DNA from: Enorma sp964624825
GTDB lineage: Bacteria; Actinomycetota; Coriobacteriia; Coriobacteriales; Coriobacteriaceae
NCBI GenBank assembly: GCA_964624825.1
Contig: CAZUYD010000008.1
Coordinates: forward strand, 6,848 to 70,847
Direction: 5' to 3'
Length of the DNA stretch: 64,000 bases
Both the position numbers and the translations under genes were made by a program. Positions 8,732-18,257 of the stretch are shown here, in pieces; position 1 is the first letter of the stretch, and the number at the start of each line of letters is the position of its first letter. A model generated the notes under the pieces. It saw nothing but the letters and a program-made list of their open reading frames with translations. It was not told where the DNA came from and ran no database searches.

Positions 8732-9724
8732 TCACACCGTCAGAAACACCATGAGAATGACGCACGCGAACCCGGCGACATCTGTCCCCATGAACACGGT
8801 GCCCAGAACCGCCGCGCTCGTGACCGCCGCAGACACCGGCTCGATCGTGCCGATGAGACTTGCCCGCATGGAGCCGATGTCGCGCACGCCCTGCATGTAC
8901 AGCATGTACGACAGGCACGAGCCAACCGCCGCAAGCACGAAAAACGCGCCCAAACCGATTCCGTCAAGCTGGGGCATATGCGCCCATGGCTGGATGAACA
9001 AGCTCGTCGCGATGCCCGACATGAGCATGCCGCAACCCGTGACCACTGAGGAGCCATACACGGGAAGGATACGCACGGGCACGATCGACATGCACGCCGC
9101 ACCGACGGCCGCGACCAGACCGATGCCTATACCCTCAAGCGGAATCGCCAAATTCGAGGGATTGCCGCCCGTCGCCAGCAGGTACGTTCCCGCAAGTGCA
9201 AGCACAACGCCAGCCACCTCGCGCTTCTTGGGAGCGCGGCGCGTCGTTATGCACGCATACACCATGATGATAAGCAGCTGCAGGCACTGAAGCACCGTCG
9301 CGGTTCCCGCGTTCGTCAAGCGCACCGCAAGCAGATAGCCAAACTGGTTGAGCAGCACGCCAAATGCCGCAAAAGCCACCATGGTGAGCATATCGCGCCT
9401 GTTGGCGAGCAGGCGCTTGAGGCTCTCTCGGTCGGCGCGCCTCGCCAGGATGATGACGAGGAAGAGCGCGCCCGACACAAGTTGGCGCGCGCACATGAGC
9501 CACATGGTGTCGACCTGGTAATTCGCGAAGAGAAAGCTTGCGCAGGTGCCTGAGAGCCCCCAGAAGATGCCACCGACCAGCGTGGCGAGAACCCCCGTCG
9601 CCGCGCGCCGATCTTGTCGGATGCCCGCGCGTTCGCGCACCCGCCGACGCCAGGCTCGCGAGGCAGCATCTGCCCCATATTCGTTTACCCGAGCTCGCGC
9701 ATCGGCTGCTTCAACCGCTTCCAT
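8732..9724 (-). CDS. EamA/DMT family transporter
   Basis: A membrane transporter of about 330 residues in the drug/metabolite transporter superfamily. About ten hydrophobic segments are visible as two EamA repeats; the first begins at LATLVGGIFWGLSGTCASFL and the second contains the typical IEPVSAAVTSAAVLG ending. An Arg-rich cytoplasmic N-terminus of about 45 residues precedes the first segment. The ATG at 9724 is preferred over upstream in-frame starts because the region before it is intergenic in character; GGCGGGG provides a modest ribosome binding site. Substrate (amino acids or metabolites) cannot be told from sequence. Confidence 0.88.
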   Translation of the reverse strand: MEAVEAADARARVNEYGADAASRAWRRRVRERAGIRQDRRAATGVLATLVGGIFWGLSGTCASFLFANYQVDTMWLMCARQLVSGALFLVIILARRADRESLKRLLANRRDMLTMVAFAAFGVLLNQFGYLLAVRLTNAGTATVLQCLQLLIIMVYACITTRRAPKKREVAGVVLALAGTYLLATGGNPSNLAIPLEGIGIGLVAAVGAACMSIVPVRILPVYGSSVVTGCGMLMSGIATSLFIQPWAHMPQLDGIGLGAFFVLAAVGSCLSYMLYMQGVRDIGSMRASLIGTIEPVSAAVTSAAVLGTVFMGTDVAGFACVILMVFLTV

Positions 9725-10081
9725 CGCCCCGCCACATCTATCTTCACGCGTATGAACCGCGCTCAACAGTAACGCAAGTTTCGGCAGGATAAAAGCTATT
9801 TTTATAAGAAGCTGCACGGCATTGCACGATGCTTTATCAGGCTGGAGCGCGCGCTTGGAAAAGCATGGGCGGCTTCTGCGCCTCTGCACATTCTCATCAC
9901 GAATGACCCGGGCTGGTATTTTGACGCCAGGCGTTAGATCGCCGTCCAGGCAGAGGTAGAGCGCCGCGCACATGCTGCCGGCGCACAAGAGATGCGCCCG
10001 GACTGCACCTCGCAATCTATTCGTCCGCGCGGCGGGTATAAGATGCCTCGTGACTATGTAGTTCGTATGCGAGGAGCAGCC
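9725..10081. other. Divergent intergenic region with palindrome remnant
   Basis: This space separates the divergent DMT transporter and M16C protease genes and should contain both promoters. GGGTATAAGATG (around 10036-10047) offers a possible -10 for the protease gene. GACGCCAGGCGTTAGATC at 9921-9938 resembles the core and right arm of the palindrome family at 44306 and 57661. No gene is seen. Confidence 0.5.
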
Positions 10082-13000
10082 ATGACAGAATCGAGCGCCA
10101 TGCAGCATGAGCCCACGGACGCATCCGACGTGCGCGATGCCGCGGCGGCCATCCTAACACCTGGAAGCACGGTATGCGGCTTTACGGTCGAGCGCAGCGA
10201 AGCCATCGGCGAACTCGACGCGCGGGCTTTCGTGCTGCGCCACGCCGCCTCGGGCGCCCGCCTGCTCTACCTGGCCTGCAACGACGAAAACAAGGCATTC
10301 GCCATCGGCTTCAAAACGCCACCGGCCAACAGCACCGGCGTCTTTCACATTCTCGAGCACTCGGTGCTCTGCGGATCGGCCAAATTCCCGGTCAAAGAGC
10401 CGTTCGTGGACCTCATAAAGAGCTCGATGCAAACCTTCCTGAATGCGATGACCTACCCCGACAAAACCATCTACCCGGTTGCATCCACCAACGAGCAGGA
10501 TCTGCTCAACCTGATGGATGTCTACATGGATGCGGTGCTCAACCCGACCATCTACACCAAACAGGCCATCTTCCAGCAAGAAGGCTGGCACTACGAGCTC
10601 GATGTCCCCGACGGCGGCAGCCTGTCCGATGGAACGCTCCGGTACAACGGCGTGGTGTTCAACGAGATGAAGGGCGCGCTTTCCGACCCCATGAACGTGC
10701 TCGACAACGCCGCAAACGCCGCGCTCTTTCCCGATACCGTCTACGCGTTTGAGTCGGGCGGCCACCCGCGGGCGATTCCACAGCTCACCTATGACGAGTT
10801 CCTCGACACGCACGCGCGCCATTACAACCTGGCGAATAGCTACATCACGCTTTATGGCGACTTCGCCGACGTGCGTCGCGAGCTGGCATTTCTGGACGAG
10901 AACTACCTCTCGAAGAGCAACGCCGCCGGTCGCCACATCGCCGCGGCGCGCGCCGCAGGGGCAGACGAGAACGCGCTCTTGCCCAACCCGCTCCCCATGC
11001 AAGCACCGGTTGCCTGCGATTACGCGCGCGTCGATATGGTAACGACGCCCGACAACGCGACGGCCGGCTTGGGCTACGTCATTGGGCAGGCGCTCGACAT
11101 ATTCCGCACCGTTGCTGCCGACGTGCTTTTCGATGCGATCTTGGGCTCGAATGAGGCGCCGGTAAAGAAAGCCGTCATCGAAGCTGGCCTGGGCGGGAAT
11201 GTGGTGAGCTACACCTCGTCCGCCTGTCAGCAACCCTATGAGCTCATCATCTTGCAAAACGCAAAACCCCAGGCAGCACGTGACTTCCGTCGCGTCATCG
11301 AAGAGACGTGCCGCGCGCTTGTCGAACACGGCATACCGCGCGACCGCCTTGAGGCGGTCATCAGCAGCAACGAGTATGCCCTGCGCCAGCGCGATTACGG
11401 CATGGCGGATGGCGTCGTGCTCGCCTGCGAGGCACTTTCGACCTGGCTGTATGACGACGAGGCAGCCACCGACGCGCTCAAGTATGGAGACATCTACGCG
11501 GAGTTGCGCCGTGCGCTCAATGGAGACTTCTTCGAAAACCTGCTGCGCGAGCTGGTGCTTGAAAACGACCATTACGCGCTGGTCGAGCTCGTGCCGACCG
11601 CACCCGGCGAAGCTGGCGCGGGAGCACGCGCCGACGACGAGGACGGTACCACCGATGGAGACGCCGCCGACGAGGACGGTACCACCGATGGAGACGCCGC
11701 CGCAACCGGCGCCGGCGATGCGAGCATGGCTGCCGTCGATGCGGACGAAACTGCCGGCAATGCTGCCTCCACAGACGAGGATGTCTCCGCTGCCGACGCA
11801 AGCACACCCGCGGCCGATACGCCTGCCCTCGACACCGGCACGAGTGAAGAGGCCGAGCTTGCCGCGCGCAAAGCGGCGATGTCCGAGGCCGAGCTTCAAG
11901 ACGTGCTCGACACGGTTGCAGAGCTGCGCCGCCAACAAGAAGCCGAAGATGCGCCCGAAGACCGCGCCAAGCTGCCGCGCCTGCACGTTGCCGATATCGG
12001 CCCCGCACGCCCCGAGCCCTGCAGCACGCTCGACGAATCCGCACCGATCCCGTGTTTGCGCCACGACATCCCCACGCGCCGGCTCGCCTATGCGCTCACG
12101 TACTTCGACCTCACCCATGTATCCTATGCGGAGCTTCCGTATGTGAAGATCCTCTGCCAGCTCATGAAGCAGCTCCCCACCGCACGTCACACCGCCGCCG
12201 AACTGGATAGCCACATTGGGTCTAACCTGGGATTCCTTTCATTCAACACCGAGGTCTACCAGCAGCCCGACTGGAAGCTCGCCCGCCCGGTACTGCTCGT
12301 CTCTGCCGGCGCGCTCTCGGAAAAGATCGATGCACTCGCCGACATTCCGCGCGAGGTGTGGGGAGAAACGCGCTTCGAGGACACCGGCCGCATACGCGAC
12401 GTGCTCACCCAGATGAGGATCGGCATGGAGCAGGCATTCATCACCGCTGGTCACCAGGCGGCGCTTGCTCGATCGCTCTCATACGTCTCGCCCGCCGCGG
12501 TCATCTCCGAGCAGCTGGGCGGCACCGACTTCTATCGCTTCCTGCGCGAGTTGCTCGACCACTTTGACGAGCGCGCCGCCGACCTCTGCGACATCCTGCG
12601 CGAGCTGCAAGCGCGCATCTTCACGGCAACGGGCACCATCGCAAGCTTCACCGGGTCGGACGAGGACTACCAACGCTATTGGTCGGCGGCCGGCACGCTT
12701 GGCCTCGCCCCGCGCACAGCCGCGGCCAAAGAGCTCTACGTTCCCGCACCTAAGAACAAGCACGAGGCGTTCGTCATCCCCAACGATGTGTGCTACCTGG
12801 GACAAGCCACCGACCCGCGCGCGCTGGGCATCGCCACCGATGGAAGCTGGGGCGTTGCGGCAAACGCGTTGAGCTTTGGCTGGCTGTGGAACGAGATCCG
12901 CGTGAAGGGCGGCGCGTACGGCTGCGGCTTCCGCGCGGCGGTCGACCGGCAATTGGCCTTCTATACCTACCGCGATCCAGCCATCGACCCCTCGATTGCA

Positions 13001-13333
13001 CGCATCGGACAGGCAGGCGCATGGCTGAGCGCGCTCGATGTCGATCGAGATACCTTTGAGGGCTTCATCGTGAGCACCGTTTCGGGGCAGGACGCGCCCG
13101 TAAAGCCCTATGCGCTCACCAAGCGCCGTTGCGCGGAATATTTTTCGAAGCGTCCCGACGGATTCCGCGCCCAGGTACGCGCAGAGATGCTTGCCACCAC
13201 GCCCGAGCGCCTGCGCATGCTGGGCGATGATGTAACGCGCGTTGCAGCCGAGGCGCCCCGCTGCGTCTTCGGCGGCCGCGACATCATCGAGGCAAGCAAC
13301 GACGGCTGGAACGTTATCGATCTGTTGGGATAG
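10082..13333 (+). CDS. M16C family metalloprotease (presequence protease-like)
   Basis: A 1083-residue pitrilysin-type zinc protease of the M16C/PreP group, which degrades unfolded peptides inside a clamshell chamber. The inverted zinc motif HILEH lies at residues 89-93, in the context VFHILEHSVLCGSAKFPVKEPF, typical of this subfamily. Two M16 halves are joined by a linker at about residues 510-590 that is unusually long, Asp/Ala/Thr-rich and partly made of a tandem 11-residue repeat. No signal peptide is visible, so it is likely cytoplasmic. The ATG at 10082 follows GAGGAG at 5 bases; the upstream in-frame ATG at 9992 lacks such a site. Confidence 0.95.
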   Translation: MTESSAMQHEPTDASDVRDAAAAILTPGSTVCGFTVERSEAIGELDARAFVLRHAASGARLLYLACNDENKAFAIGFKTPPANSTGVFHILEHSVLCGSAKFPVKEPFVDLIKSSMQTFLNAMTYPDKTIYPVASTNEQDLLNLMDVYMDAVLNPTIYTKQAIFQQEGWHYELDVPDGGSLSDGTLRYNGVVFNEMKGALSDPMNVLDNAANAALFPDTVYAFESGGHPRAIPQLTYDEFLDTHARHYNLANSYITLYGDFADVRRELAFLDENYLSKSNAAGRHIAAARAAGADENALLPNPLPMQAPVACDYARVDMVTTPDNATAGLGYVIGQALDIFRTVAADVLFDAILGSNEAPVKKAVIEAGLGGNVVSYTSSACQQPYELIILQNAKPQAARDFRRVIEETCRALVEHGIPRDRLEAVISSNEYALRQRDYGMADGVVLACEALSTWLYDDEAATDALKYGDIYAELRRALNGDFFENLLRELVLENDHYALVELVPTAPGEAGAGARADDEDGTTDGDAADEDGTTDGDAAATGAGDASMAAVDADETAGNAASTDEDVSAADASTPAADTPALDTGTSEEAELAARKAAMSEAELQDVLDTVAELRRQQEAEDAPEDRAKLPRLHVADIGPARPEPCSTLDESAPIPCLRHDIPTRRLAYALTYFDLTHVSYAELPYVKILCQLMKQLPTARHTAAELDSHIGSNLGFLSFNTEVYQQPDWKLARPVLLVSAGALSEKIDALADIPREVWGETRFEDTGRIRDVLTQMRIGMEQAFITAGHQAALARSLSYVSPAAVISEQLGGTDFYRFLRELLDHFDERAADLCDILRELQARIFTATGTIASFTGSDEDYQRYWSAAGTLGLAPRTAAAKELYVPAPKNKHEAFVIPNDVCYLGQATDPRALGIATDGSWGVAANALSFGWLWNEIRVKGGAYGCGFRAAVDRQLAFYTYRDPAIDPSIARIGQAGAWLSALDVDRDTFEGFIVSTVSGQDAPVKPYALTKRRCAEYFSKRPDGFRAQVRAEMLATTPERLRMLGDDVTRVAAEAPRCVFGGRDIIEASNDGWNVIDLLG
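11636..11701 (+). repeat. 33-bp tandem repeat in protease linker
   Basis: Two consecutive identical 33-bp units (11636-11668 and 11669-11701) encode the acidic 11-mer DEDGTTDGDAA twice within the inter-domain linker of the M16C protease. The in-frame unit suggests length variation between strains. Confidence 0.85.
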
Positions 13334-13430
13334 CTCAGGGTGCCGCACGGTGATGAGGCATCGTCTGCAAACGACATGCAGCCCGCATTAAGACAGGCGG
13401 CGAAGCCCAAGACGCTGGCGAAGCCCCGTA

Positions 13431-13464
13431 GAAAAAGCCCGCAGCTCAACTTGAGCTGCGGGCT
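13431..13464 (-). terminator. Terminator of the peptide-transport/TPR operon
   Basis: AGCCCGCAGCTCAA (13436-13449) pairs perfectly with 13451-13464. On the minus strand the stem is followed by a T-run (GGGCTTTTTC), so it terminates minus-strand transcripts coming from the TPR gene ending at 13529. On the plus strand there is no T-run after it, but it may also limit read-through from the M16C gene. Confidence 0.8.
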
Positions 13465-13528
13465 CGCAAAGGTTATCGATACGCCGCGAACACTTCCATG
13501 CCCTCGTGGAGGACACGTGGAGCCCTGA

Positions 13529-14326
13529 TTACGCTTCGGGAAGCTTGCCCATATCGACCATCGCTGCCAAAAAACCGAACGCACACCAGTTGTCACCCGT
13601 GTTTGCAGCGATTGCCTCGGCCAGAACCTGATCGGCGCGATTCGCATCTCCCATCTCTCGATAGTAATTGCCAATTGCATAGGCGTTGGTGACCGCGTGG
13701 AGCGCATCACTTTTTGCAGCCATCTCGAGCGCCCGCTCAGGTGTAATTCGCTTCTGGTAGACAGCGCAGTTAAGCGCATATCCGCATTCATCAGTATCTA
13801 TAGGGAAATCCTCTGGAAGCAACGCCAGCAATTCGGCCGCATAGGCCTCATCACCGCGGCGACGAGCCGTACGCCAAGACCAATCGATGATCGCAGGGTA
13901 CGCCTCGATGTCTTCCATATCGGTCAGCTCAAGGCACCGGCGATACGCGGCCTGAGCCTTATCGTACAATCCAAGCAAGTAGTAAGAAAGCCCCAGGTGG
14001 TACCACACGTCCCAATTCTCGGGAATGATGCGCGCAGCCATCTCGAAATCTGCTGCCGCCTCGGTGAACTCCCAGCAGCTAATATGGCGATGCCCCCGAT
14101 GACGATAAAGAATGCCGTCGAAAGGATTGAGTGCGATGGCGCGCGAATAGGCTTCGACCGCTTCGCGCATATACATTCCGCCTGAATAGGCGAGCCCCAA
14201 TTCCATCCATGCGCGCGCATCATCGGGTGCGGCAGCAACCGCATCGCGCGCCATGGCAATCGCAGGGGTCGCCTCGACCTCAACATGCTTCGGTGACGCA
14301 ACCTGATATTCCTTTGAAACGCTCAT
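13529..14326 (-). CDS. TPR-repeat protein (paralogue 2)
   Basis: A soluble 265-residue tetratricopeptide-repeat protein, predicted to mediate protein-protein contacts. TPR-like helical pairs are visible at DARAWMELGLAYSGGMYMREAVEAYSRAIALNPFDGILYRHRG and at NWDVWYHLGLSYYLLGLYDKAQAAYRRCLEL in sequence (runs split here by their repeat units). It is clearly a paralogue of the adjacent upstream gene at 14506-15306. The ATG at 14326 follows AGGAGA. Both are the last genes of the peptide ABC transporter operon and end at the terminator at 13431. Exact role unknown. Confidence 0.82.
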   Translation of the reverse strand: MSVSKEYQVASPKHVEVEATPAIAMARDAVAAAPDDARAWMELGLAYSGGMYMREAVEAYSRAIALNPFDGILYRHRGHRHISCWEFTEAAADFEMAARIIPENWDVWYHLGLSYYLLGLYDKAQAAYRRCLELTDMEDIEAYPAIIDWSWRTARRRGDEAYAAELLALLPEDFPIDTDECGYALNCAVYQKRITPERALEMAAKSDALHAVTNAYAIGNYYREMGDANRADQVLAEAIAANTGDNWCAFGFLAAMVDMGKLPEA

Positions 14327-14447
14327 GCTTTCTCCTATCTTTACGTCGATACCTATGAGAACCGGGCACAGAACGCCTTGATGTGACGCAAGCTCCCGCA
14401 CAGGCAGGAAATAAAGGCGGCGCGCCCTTCCGTCGAAAGCCCTCTTC

Positions 14448-14481
14448 TCCTCGCGCCTGCATAACAGCGCAGGCGCGAGGA
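14448..14481. other. Intercistronic hairpin between the two TPR genes
   Basis: TCCTCGCGCCTGC (14448-14460) pairs perfectly with 14469-14481. No T-run follows on either strand, so it may be an RNA stabiliser or processing site rather than a terminator. Confidence 0.45.
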
Positions 14482-14505
14482 AACGCGCCGGCCGGAGCGC
14501 TTGCC

Positions 14506-15306
14506 CTATGCAGCTCGGTTCCGCTGGTCAACAAGTGCGGCGAGGTATCCGAACGCGAAATAGCAATCGCCCTCGTCGCCCTTTTTGATGATTGCGTCAA
14601 CGATCTCGTCGGCCTTCTCGATATCGCCGTTCATGCGATAGAAGTTCGATACCCCGTACCCACGCGTGATGATGTCGATCGGATCCATGGAATCGAGATC
14701 CTCCGGCAGCACCTCCGACGCATCGATTTGCCCCTTATACATGCGGATCCGCTGATAATAATCCTCGTTATCGCCCGCATCGACTTGATCGGGCACATAG
14801 CTCAGAAGCTCTTGGGCGCGAGCATCGTTGCCTAGACGACGCTCGGTCATGTAATACCAGTCGCAAACGGCAATGTACTCATCATCTTGTTTGGAGAGCT
14901 CTAGACAGCGCTGATAGGCCTTGGCCGCTTTTTCATAATCGCCCAGCAAATAATGGGAAAGCCCTAGGTGATACCACACGTCCCAATTCTCGGGAATCAA
15001 ACGCGAGGCAAGCGTAAACCCAGCGAGCGCATCTTCGAAGCGCCATTGGGAGAGCATGCGGTGCGCCATATGGCGATACAGAATGCCGTTGAACGGGTCG
15101 AGCGAAATGGCATGCGCATAGCACTCCTCGGCTTCACGATACAGCGATGCCTTCGCTAGGCACAAGCCCTTTTCCATCCACAGCTCAGCGTTGTCGGGGT
15201 CTTCTGCGAGTTTCGCTTCGATCGCCATGAGCTCTTCATCGGCTGTGTACTCGCTCGGCATGGGATCAGAAACCTCATAGCTACGGCGTAGGATGCATTC
15301 GATCAT
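14506..15306 (-). CDS. TPR-repeat protein (paralogue 1)
   Basis: A 266-residue tetratricopeptide-repeat protein without signal peptide or membrane segment. Repeat-like units include AELWMEKGLCLAKASLYREA, then ISLDPFNGILYRHMAHRML, then NWDVWYHLGLSHYLLGDYEKA. It shares the NPFDGILYRH/DPFNGILYRH and NWDVWYHLGLS landmarks with the next gene, so the two arose by tandem duplication. ATG at 15306 follows AAGGAG at 7 bases. It follows oppF by 21 bases on the same strand, suggesting co-transcription. Function unknown; a role linked to peptide transport or sensing is only inferred from position. Confidence 0.82.
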   Translation of the reverse strand: MIECILRRSYEVSDPMPSEYTADEELMAIEAKLAEDPDNAELWMEKGLCLAKASLYREAEECYAHAISLDPFNGILYRHMAHRMLSQWRFEDALAGFTLASRLIPENWDVWYHLGLSHYLLGDYEKAAKAYQRCLELSKQDDEYIAVCDWYYMTERRLGNDARAQELLSYVPDQVDAGDNEDYYQRIRMYKGQIDASEVLPEDLDSMDPIDIITRGYGVSNFYRMNGDIEKADEIVDAIIKKGDEGDCYFAFGYLAALVDQRNRAA

Positions 15307-15327
15307 GTGCGTACTCCTTACTACTCC

Positions 15328-16323
15328 CTACTTATCTTTGAGCGAATCGTGATGGCAGGCACATAGATGCCCCTTCCCTCTATCCGTCAGCGCCGGGGCG
15401 AGCCGAGCGCACGCATCGGTCGCATAGGGACAGCGCGTATGGAAGCAACAACCAGATGGTGGATTCATGGCGCTCGGCACATCGCCGCTAAGGCCGCCGA
15501 AAGAATCATCTTGCTCGACATCGACCAGCGGAATGGCATCGAACAGCGCCTGCGTGTACGGATGCTGGGGATCTTCGAAAATCTGCTCGGTAGATCCGTA
15601 CTCCACGATGTGGCCGAGATACATCACGCCCACTTTGTCGCTGATGTGCTCGACCACGCTCAAGTTGTGCGAGATAAACAGAAATGCCAAGTTATGGCGT
15701 CTCTTGAGCTCATTCACCAAATTGAGAATCTGCGCCTGAATGGACACATCGAGCGCCGAGACAGGCTCGTCGCACACCACAAGCGCCGGATTGGTTGCAA
15801 GCGCTCGCGCGATACCAACGCGCTGCCGTTGGCCACCCGAGAACTCATACGGGTATCGATTATATTGATCCTCGCGCAGCCCAACCTCGCGCATGAGCTC
15901 GATTACCCGTTCCCGTCTCTGGGCTCGAGGCATTTTTTCGATTACCGAAAGCGGCTCCTCAATGGATGCTCCCACGGTTAACCGTGGATCGAGCGACGAA
16001 TACGGGTCTTGGAAAATAATCTGGATCTGGCGCGCACGCTCACGAGCGGAAAGCGTGACGCAGTCGGCTCCGTTAAGCTCGATGGTACCCGTCGCAGGCT
16101 TCACCAAGCCGACAATCGCCTTTCCAAGCGTCGATTTTCCGCAACCAGACTCGCCGACAATCCCTAGGGTTTCGTTATGGTCGATCTCCAGTGAAACACC
16201 TTCGACCGCATGGAGGTATGAGACTTTGGTGCTCAAACGGTTCTTTGCCTTAACCGGATAGCGCACCGAAAGGTCGCGCGTCCGAAGCAATGGGGCTGCC
16301 ATCTTATGCCACGCTCCCTTCAT
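15328..16323 (-). CDS. oppF: Oligopeptide/dipeptide ABC transporter ATP-binding protein F
   Basis: One of the paired ATPases that power peptide import. It has 331 residues with Walker A GESGCGKSTLGKA, the ABC signature FSGGQRQRVGIARAL and Walker B ALVVCDEPVSALDVS, plus the C-terminal oligopeptide-transporter extension with clustered cysteines (GCCFHTRCPYATDAC) typical of OppD/F. The 5' end overlaps oppD by 20 bases if the ATG at 16323 is used; an alternative ATG at 16302, two codons' distance from the oppD stop and with AGGGAG upstream, is equally credible. It is followed by the TPR genes. Confidence 0.93.
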   Translation of the reverse strand: MKGAWHKMAAPLLRTRDLSVRYPVKAKNRLSTKVSYLHAVEGVSLEIDHNETLGIVGESGCGKSTLGKAIVGLVKPATGTIELNGADCVTLSARERARQIQIIFQDPYSSLDPRLTVGASIEEPLSVIEKMPRAQRRERVIELMREVGLREDQYNRYPYEFSGGQRQRVGIARALATNPALVVCDEPVSALDVSIQAQILNLVNELKRRHNLAFLFISHNLSVVEHISDKVGVMYLGHIVEYGSTEQIFEDPQHPYTQALFDAIPLVDVEQDDSFGGLSGDVPSAMNPPSGCCFHTRCPYATDACARLAPALTDRGKGHLCACHHDSLKDK

Positions 16324-17401
16324 GTTCGAACTTCCAGCATCGAACCTCGCGTCCGTTTCCTATCTTGAACAGGGGCGGCCGCTCCTCCCGGCAGCGATCG
16401 CATGCATCTGCGCAACGCGTGCAGAATCGACAGCCAGCCGAAAACTCCTGCGGGCTTGGAACCGACCCCTGGATGGAGTAGAGCTCGGCGACTCGCTGAT
16501 GCAGCTTGGGAAGACATTCGAGAAGACCGATCGTATATGGGTGCAACGGATCGGTAATGATGTCGCGCACCGTTCCGTACTCCACGGCCTGACCGGCATA
16601 CATCACCATCACGAACTGGGCAATTTTCGAAACCACGCCGAGGTCGTGCGTGATGAGAATCGTTGCTGTGCCCGTCCTCTTTTCCAAGTCGCGCAAAAGA
16701 GACAAAATCTGAGCCTGAATGGTCACATCGAGCGCGGTCGTCGGCTCGTCTGCGATAAGAATCGCTGGCCGGCATGCAAGTGCCATGGCTATCATCACGC
16801 GTTGCCTCATACCACCCGAGAGCTCGTGAGGATACTCATCGACCACACGCTCTGGCGAGGGAATGCCCACCATGCGAAGCATCTCGACGGTGCGCTCTCG
16901 CGCCTCGGCTTTACTCAGGTGCTGGTGAATGAGAAACGCGTCCATGACCTGGCTTCCCACGGTAAACACGGGGTTCAGGCTCGTCATGGGCTCTTGGAAG
17001 ATCATCGAGATCTTGTTGCCGCGAATGGAGCGCATCTCTTCTTCGCTGATCTGCAACAAATCTTCGCCCTCGAAAAGCACCCGCCCTGCCTCGATAAAGC
17101 CCGGCGGAGACGGGATCAGCCGCATGATGGAAAGACTTGTGACCGATTTACCGCAGCCAGACTCCCCTACGATGGCAAGCGTCTCATGCGGATACAGGCG
17201 AAAGCTTACGTCGTCAACAACGTTTACCTTCTCTCCGTCGATCTTAAATGCGATGGTGAGCCCTTCGACTTTAAGGAGTGGTTCACGAACGACATGCTCG
17301 GTTGCGCCCTCGCCGGCGTCCTCGTGCGGCAGCTGGTGCTCGCCGATGGATGCCGTATCATGTTCCACGGCCTCCGAAATGGCCTGCTTCATCTTGTCCA
17401 T
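16304..17401 (-). CDS. oppD: Oligopeptide/dipeptide ABC transporter ATP-binding protein D
   Basis: The second ATPase of the peptide importer, 365 residues. Walker A (GESGCGKSVTSLSIM), signature (LSGGMRQRVMIAMAL), Walker B (AILIADEPTTALDVT) and the C-terminal Cys-rich oligopeptide-transporter motif (GCRFCTRCADACDRC) are all present. An N-terminal extension of about 40 residues rich in Glu/His precedes the first beta strand. It lies 15 bases after the oppC gene in the same operon. Together with OppF it would form the cytoplasmic motor for the OppB/OppC permease. Confidence 0.93.
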   Translation of the reverse strand: MDKMKQAISEAVEHDTASIGEHQLPHEDAGEGATEHVVREPLLKVEGLTIAFKIDGEKVNVVDDVSFRLYPHETLAIVGESGCGKSVTSLSIMRLIPSPPGFIEAGRVLFEGEDLLQISEEEMRSIRGNKISMIFQEPMTSLNPVFTVGSQVMDAFLIHQHLSKAEARERTVEMLRMVGIPSPERVVDEYPHELSGGMRQRVMIAMALACRPAILIADEPTTALDVTIQAQILSLLRDLEKRTGTATILITHDLGVVSKIAQFVMVMYAGQAVEYGTVRDIITDPLHPYTIGLLECLPKLHQRVAELYSIQGSVPSPQEFSAGCRFCTRCADACDRCREERPPLFKIGNGREVRCWKFEHEGSVA

Positions 17402-17416
17402 AGCCCTCCCCTCCTA

Positions 17417-18247
17417 TCAGGCGTTCTTCAGGCGCGGATCGAGCGCGTCGCGAATGCCATCGCCCACAAGGCTGAAGCACACAACCACGATCGTGATAGC
17501 CACGCCAGGCACAATTGCCGGCAGGGGATACGAGCGAAGCACGTCGCGCGCATTCGAAAGCATCGAGCCCCACTCGGGCGCGGGAGGCTGCACGCCAAGT
17601 CCAAGGAAGGACAGAGACGACGTGGTGAGAATTGCGGTGCCAAGCTGCAAGGTGAGATTCACGATAATCTGCGATGCGGCATTTGGGACCACATGGCGCA
17701 GGATGACCGCAGCGCTGTTCTCACCCATGACGCGACACATTGAGATGTAGTCGGCCTTTTTGATTCGCAAGACCTCTCCACGCACCATGCGCGCCACGGT
17801 GGGAACAGAGAAGATAGCGATAGCAACAACGGTGTTGACCTCGCCCGAACCCAGAATTGCAACAACGACGATCGCCAACAGAAGCCCGGGAAACGCAAGC
17901 AGGATATCGATGAGGCGCGAAACAAGCGTGTCGACGATGCCGCCAAAATATCCTGCAATGACACCAAGGAGCACGCCGACAAGCGTTCCGGCAATAACGC
18001 CCGAAAAGCTAATCGCAAGCGAACTGCGACCTCCGTAGACCATGCGAAGCAATATGTCGCGACCGAGCTCATCGGTACCCAAAGGATGTTCGGCCGAGGG
18101 TCTGGCATAGGAATTGAGCAGATCCGTCTTTGTCGGACTGCCCTCCATAACCAGCGGGCCGATCACGCACACCAGGATGACTGCCGCAAGCATGACGAAC
18201 GCAACGACTGATACTTTACGGCGGCAAAAGCGTTTGATGAATGCCAT
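17417..18247 (-). CDS. oppC: Peptide ABC transporter permease (OppC/DppC type)
   Basis: An inner-membrane permease subunit of 276 residues. It shows the family hallmarks: an early N-terminal TM segment (VSVVAFVMLAAVILVCVIG), the extracytoplasmic HPLGTDELGRDILLRMVYGG motif and the cytoplasmic EAA-like loop (ALRSSCAMW region lies out of frame; in frame it reads GENSAAVILRHVVPNA). Five to six TM segments are predicted. The ATG at 18247 follows AGGGAGG; the longer in-frame start lacks a site. It sits 10 bases after oppB. Confidence 0.92.
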   Translation of the reverse strand: MAFIKRFCRRKVSVVAFVMLAAVILVCVIGPLVMEGSPTKTDLLNSYARPSAEHPLGTDELGRDILLRMVYGGRSSLAISFSGVIAGTLVGVLLGVIAGYFGGIVDTLVSRLIDILLAFPGLLLAIVVVAILGSGEVNTVVAIAIFSVPTVARMVRGEVLRIKKADYISMCRVMGENSAAVILRHVVPNAASQIIVNLTLQLGTAILTTSSLSFLGLGVQPPAPEWGSMLSNARDVLRSYPLPAIVPGVAITIVVVCFSLVGDGIRDALDPRLKNA

Positions 18248-18257
18248 GATGCCCTCC

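Noticed and set aside
10152..10165. CTAACACCTGGAAG as a palindrome family member
   Set aside because: It is within the M16C coding region, lacks a second arm and is too short.
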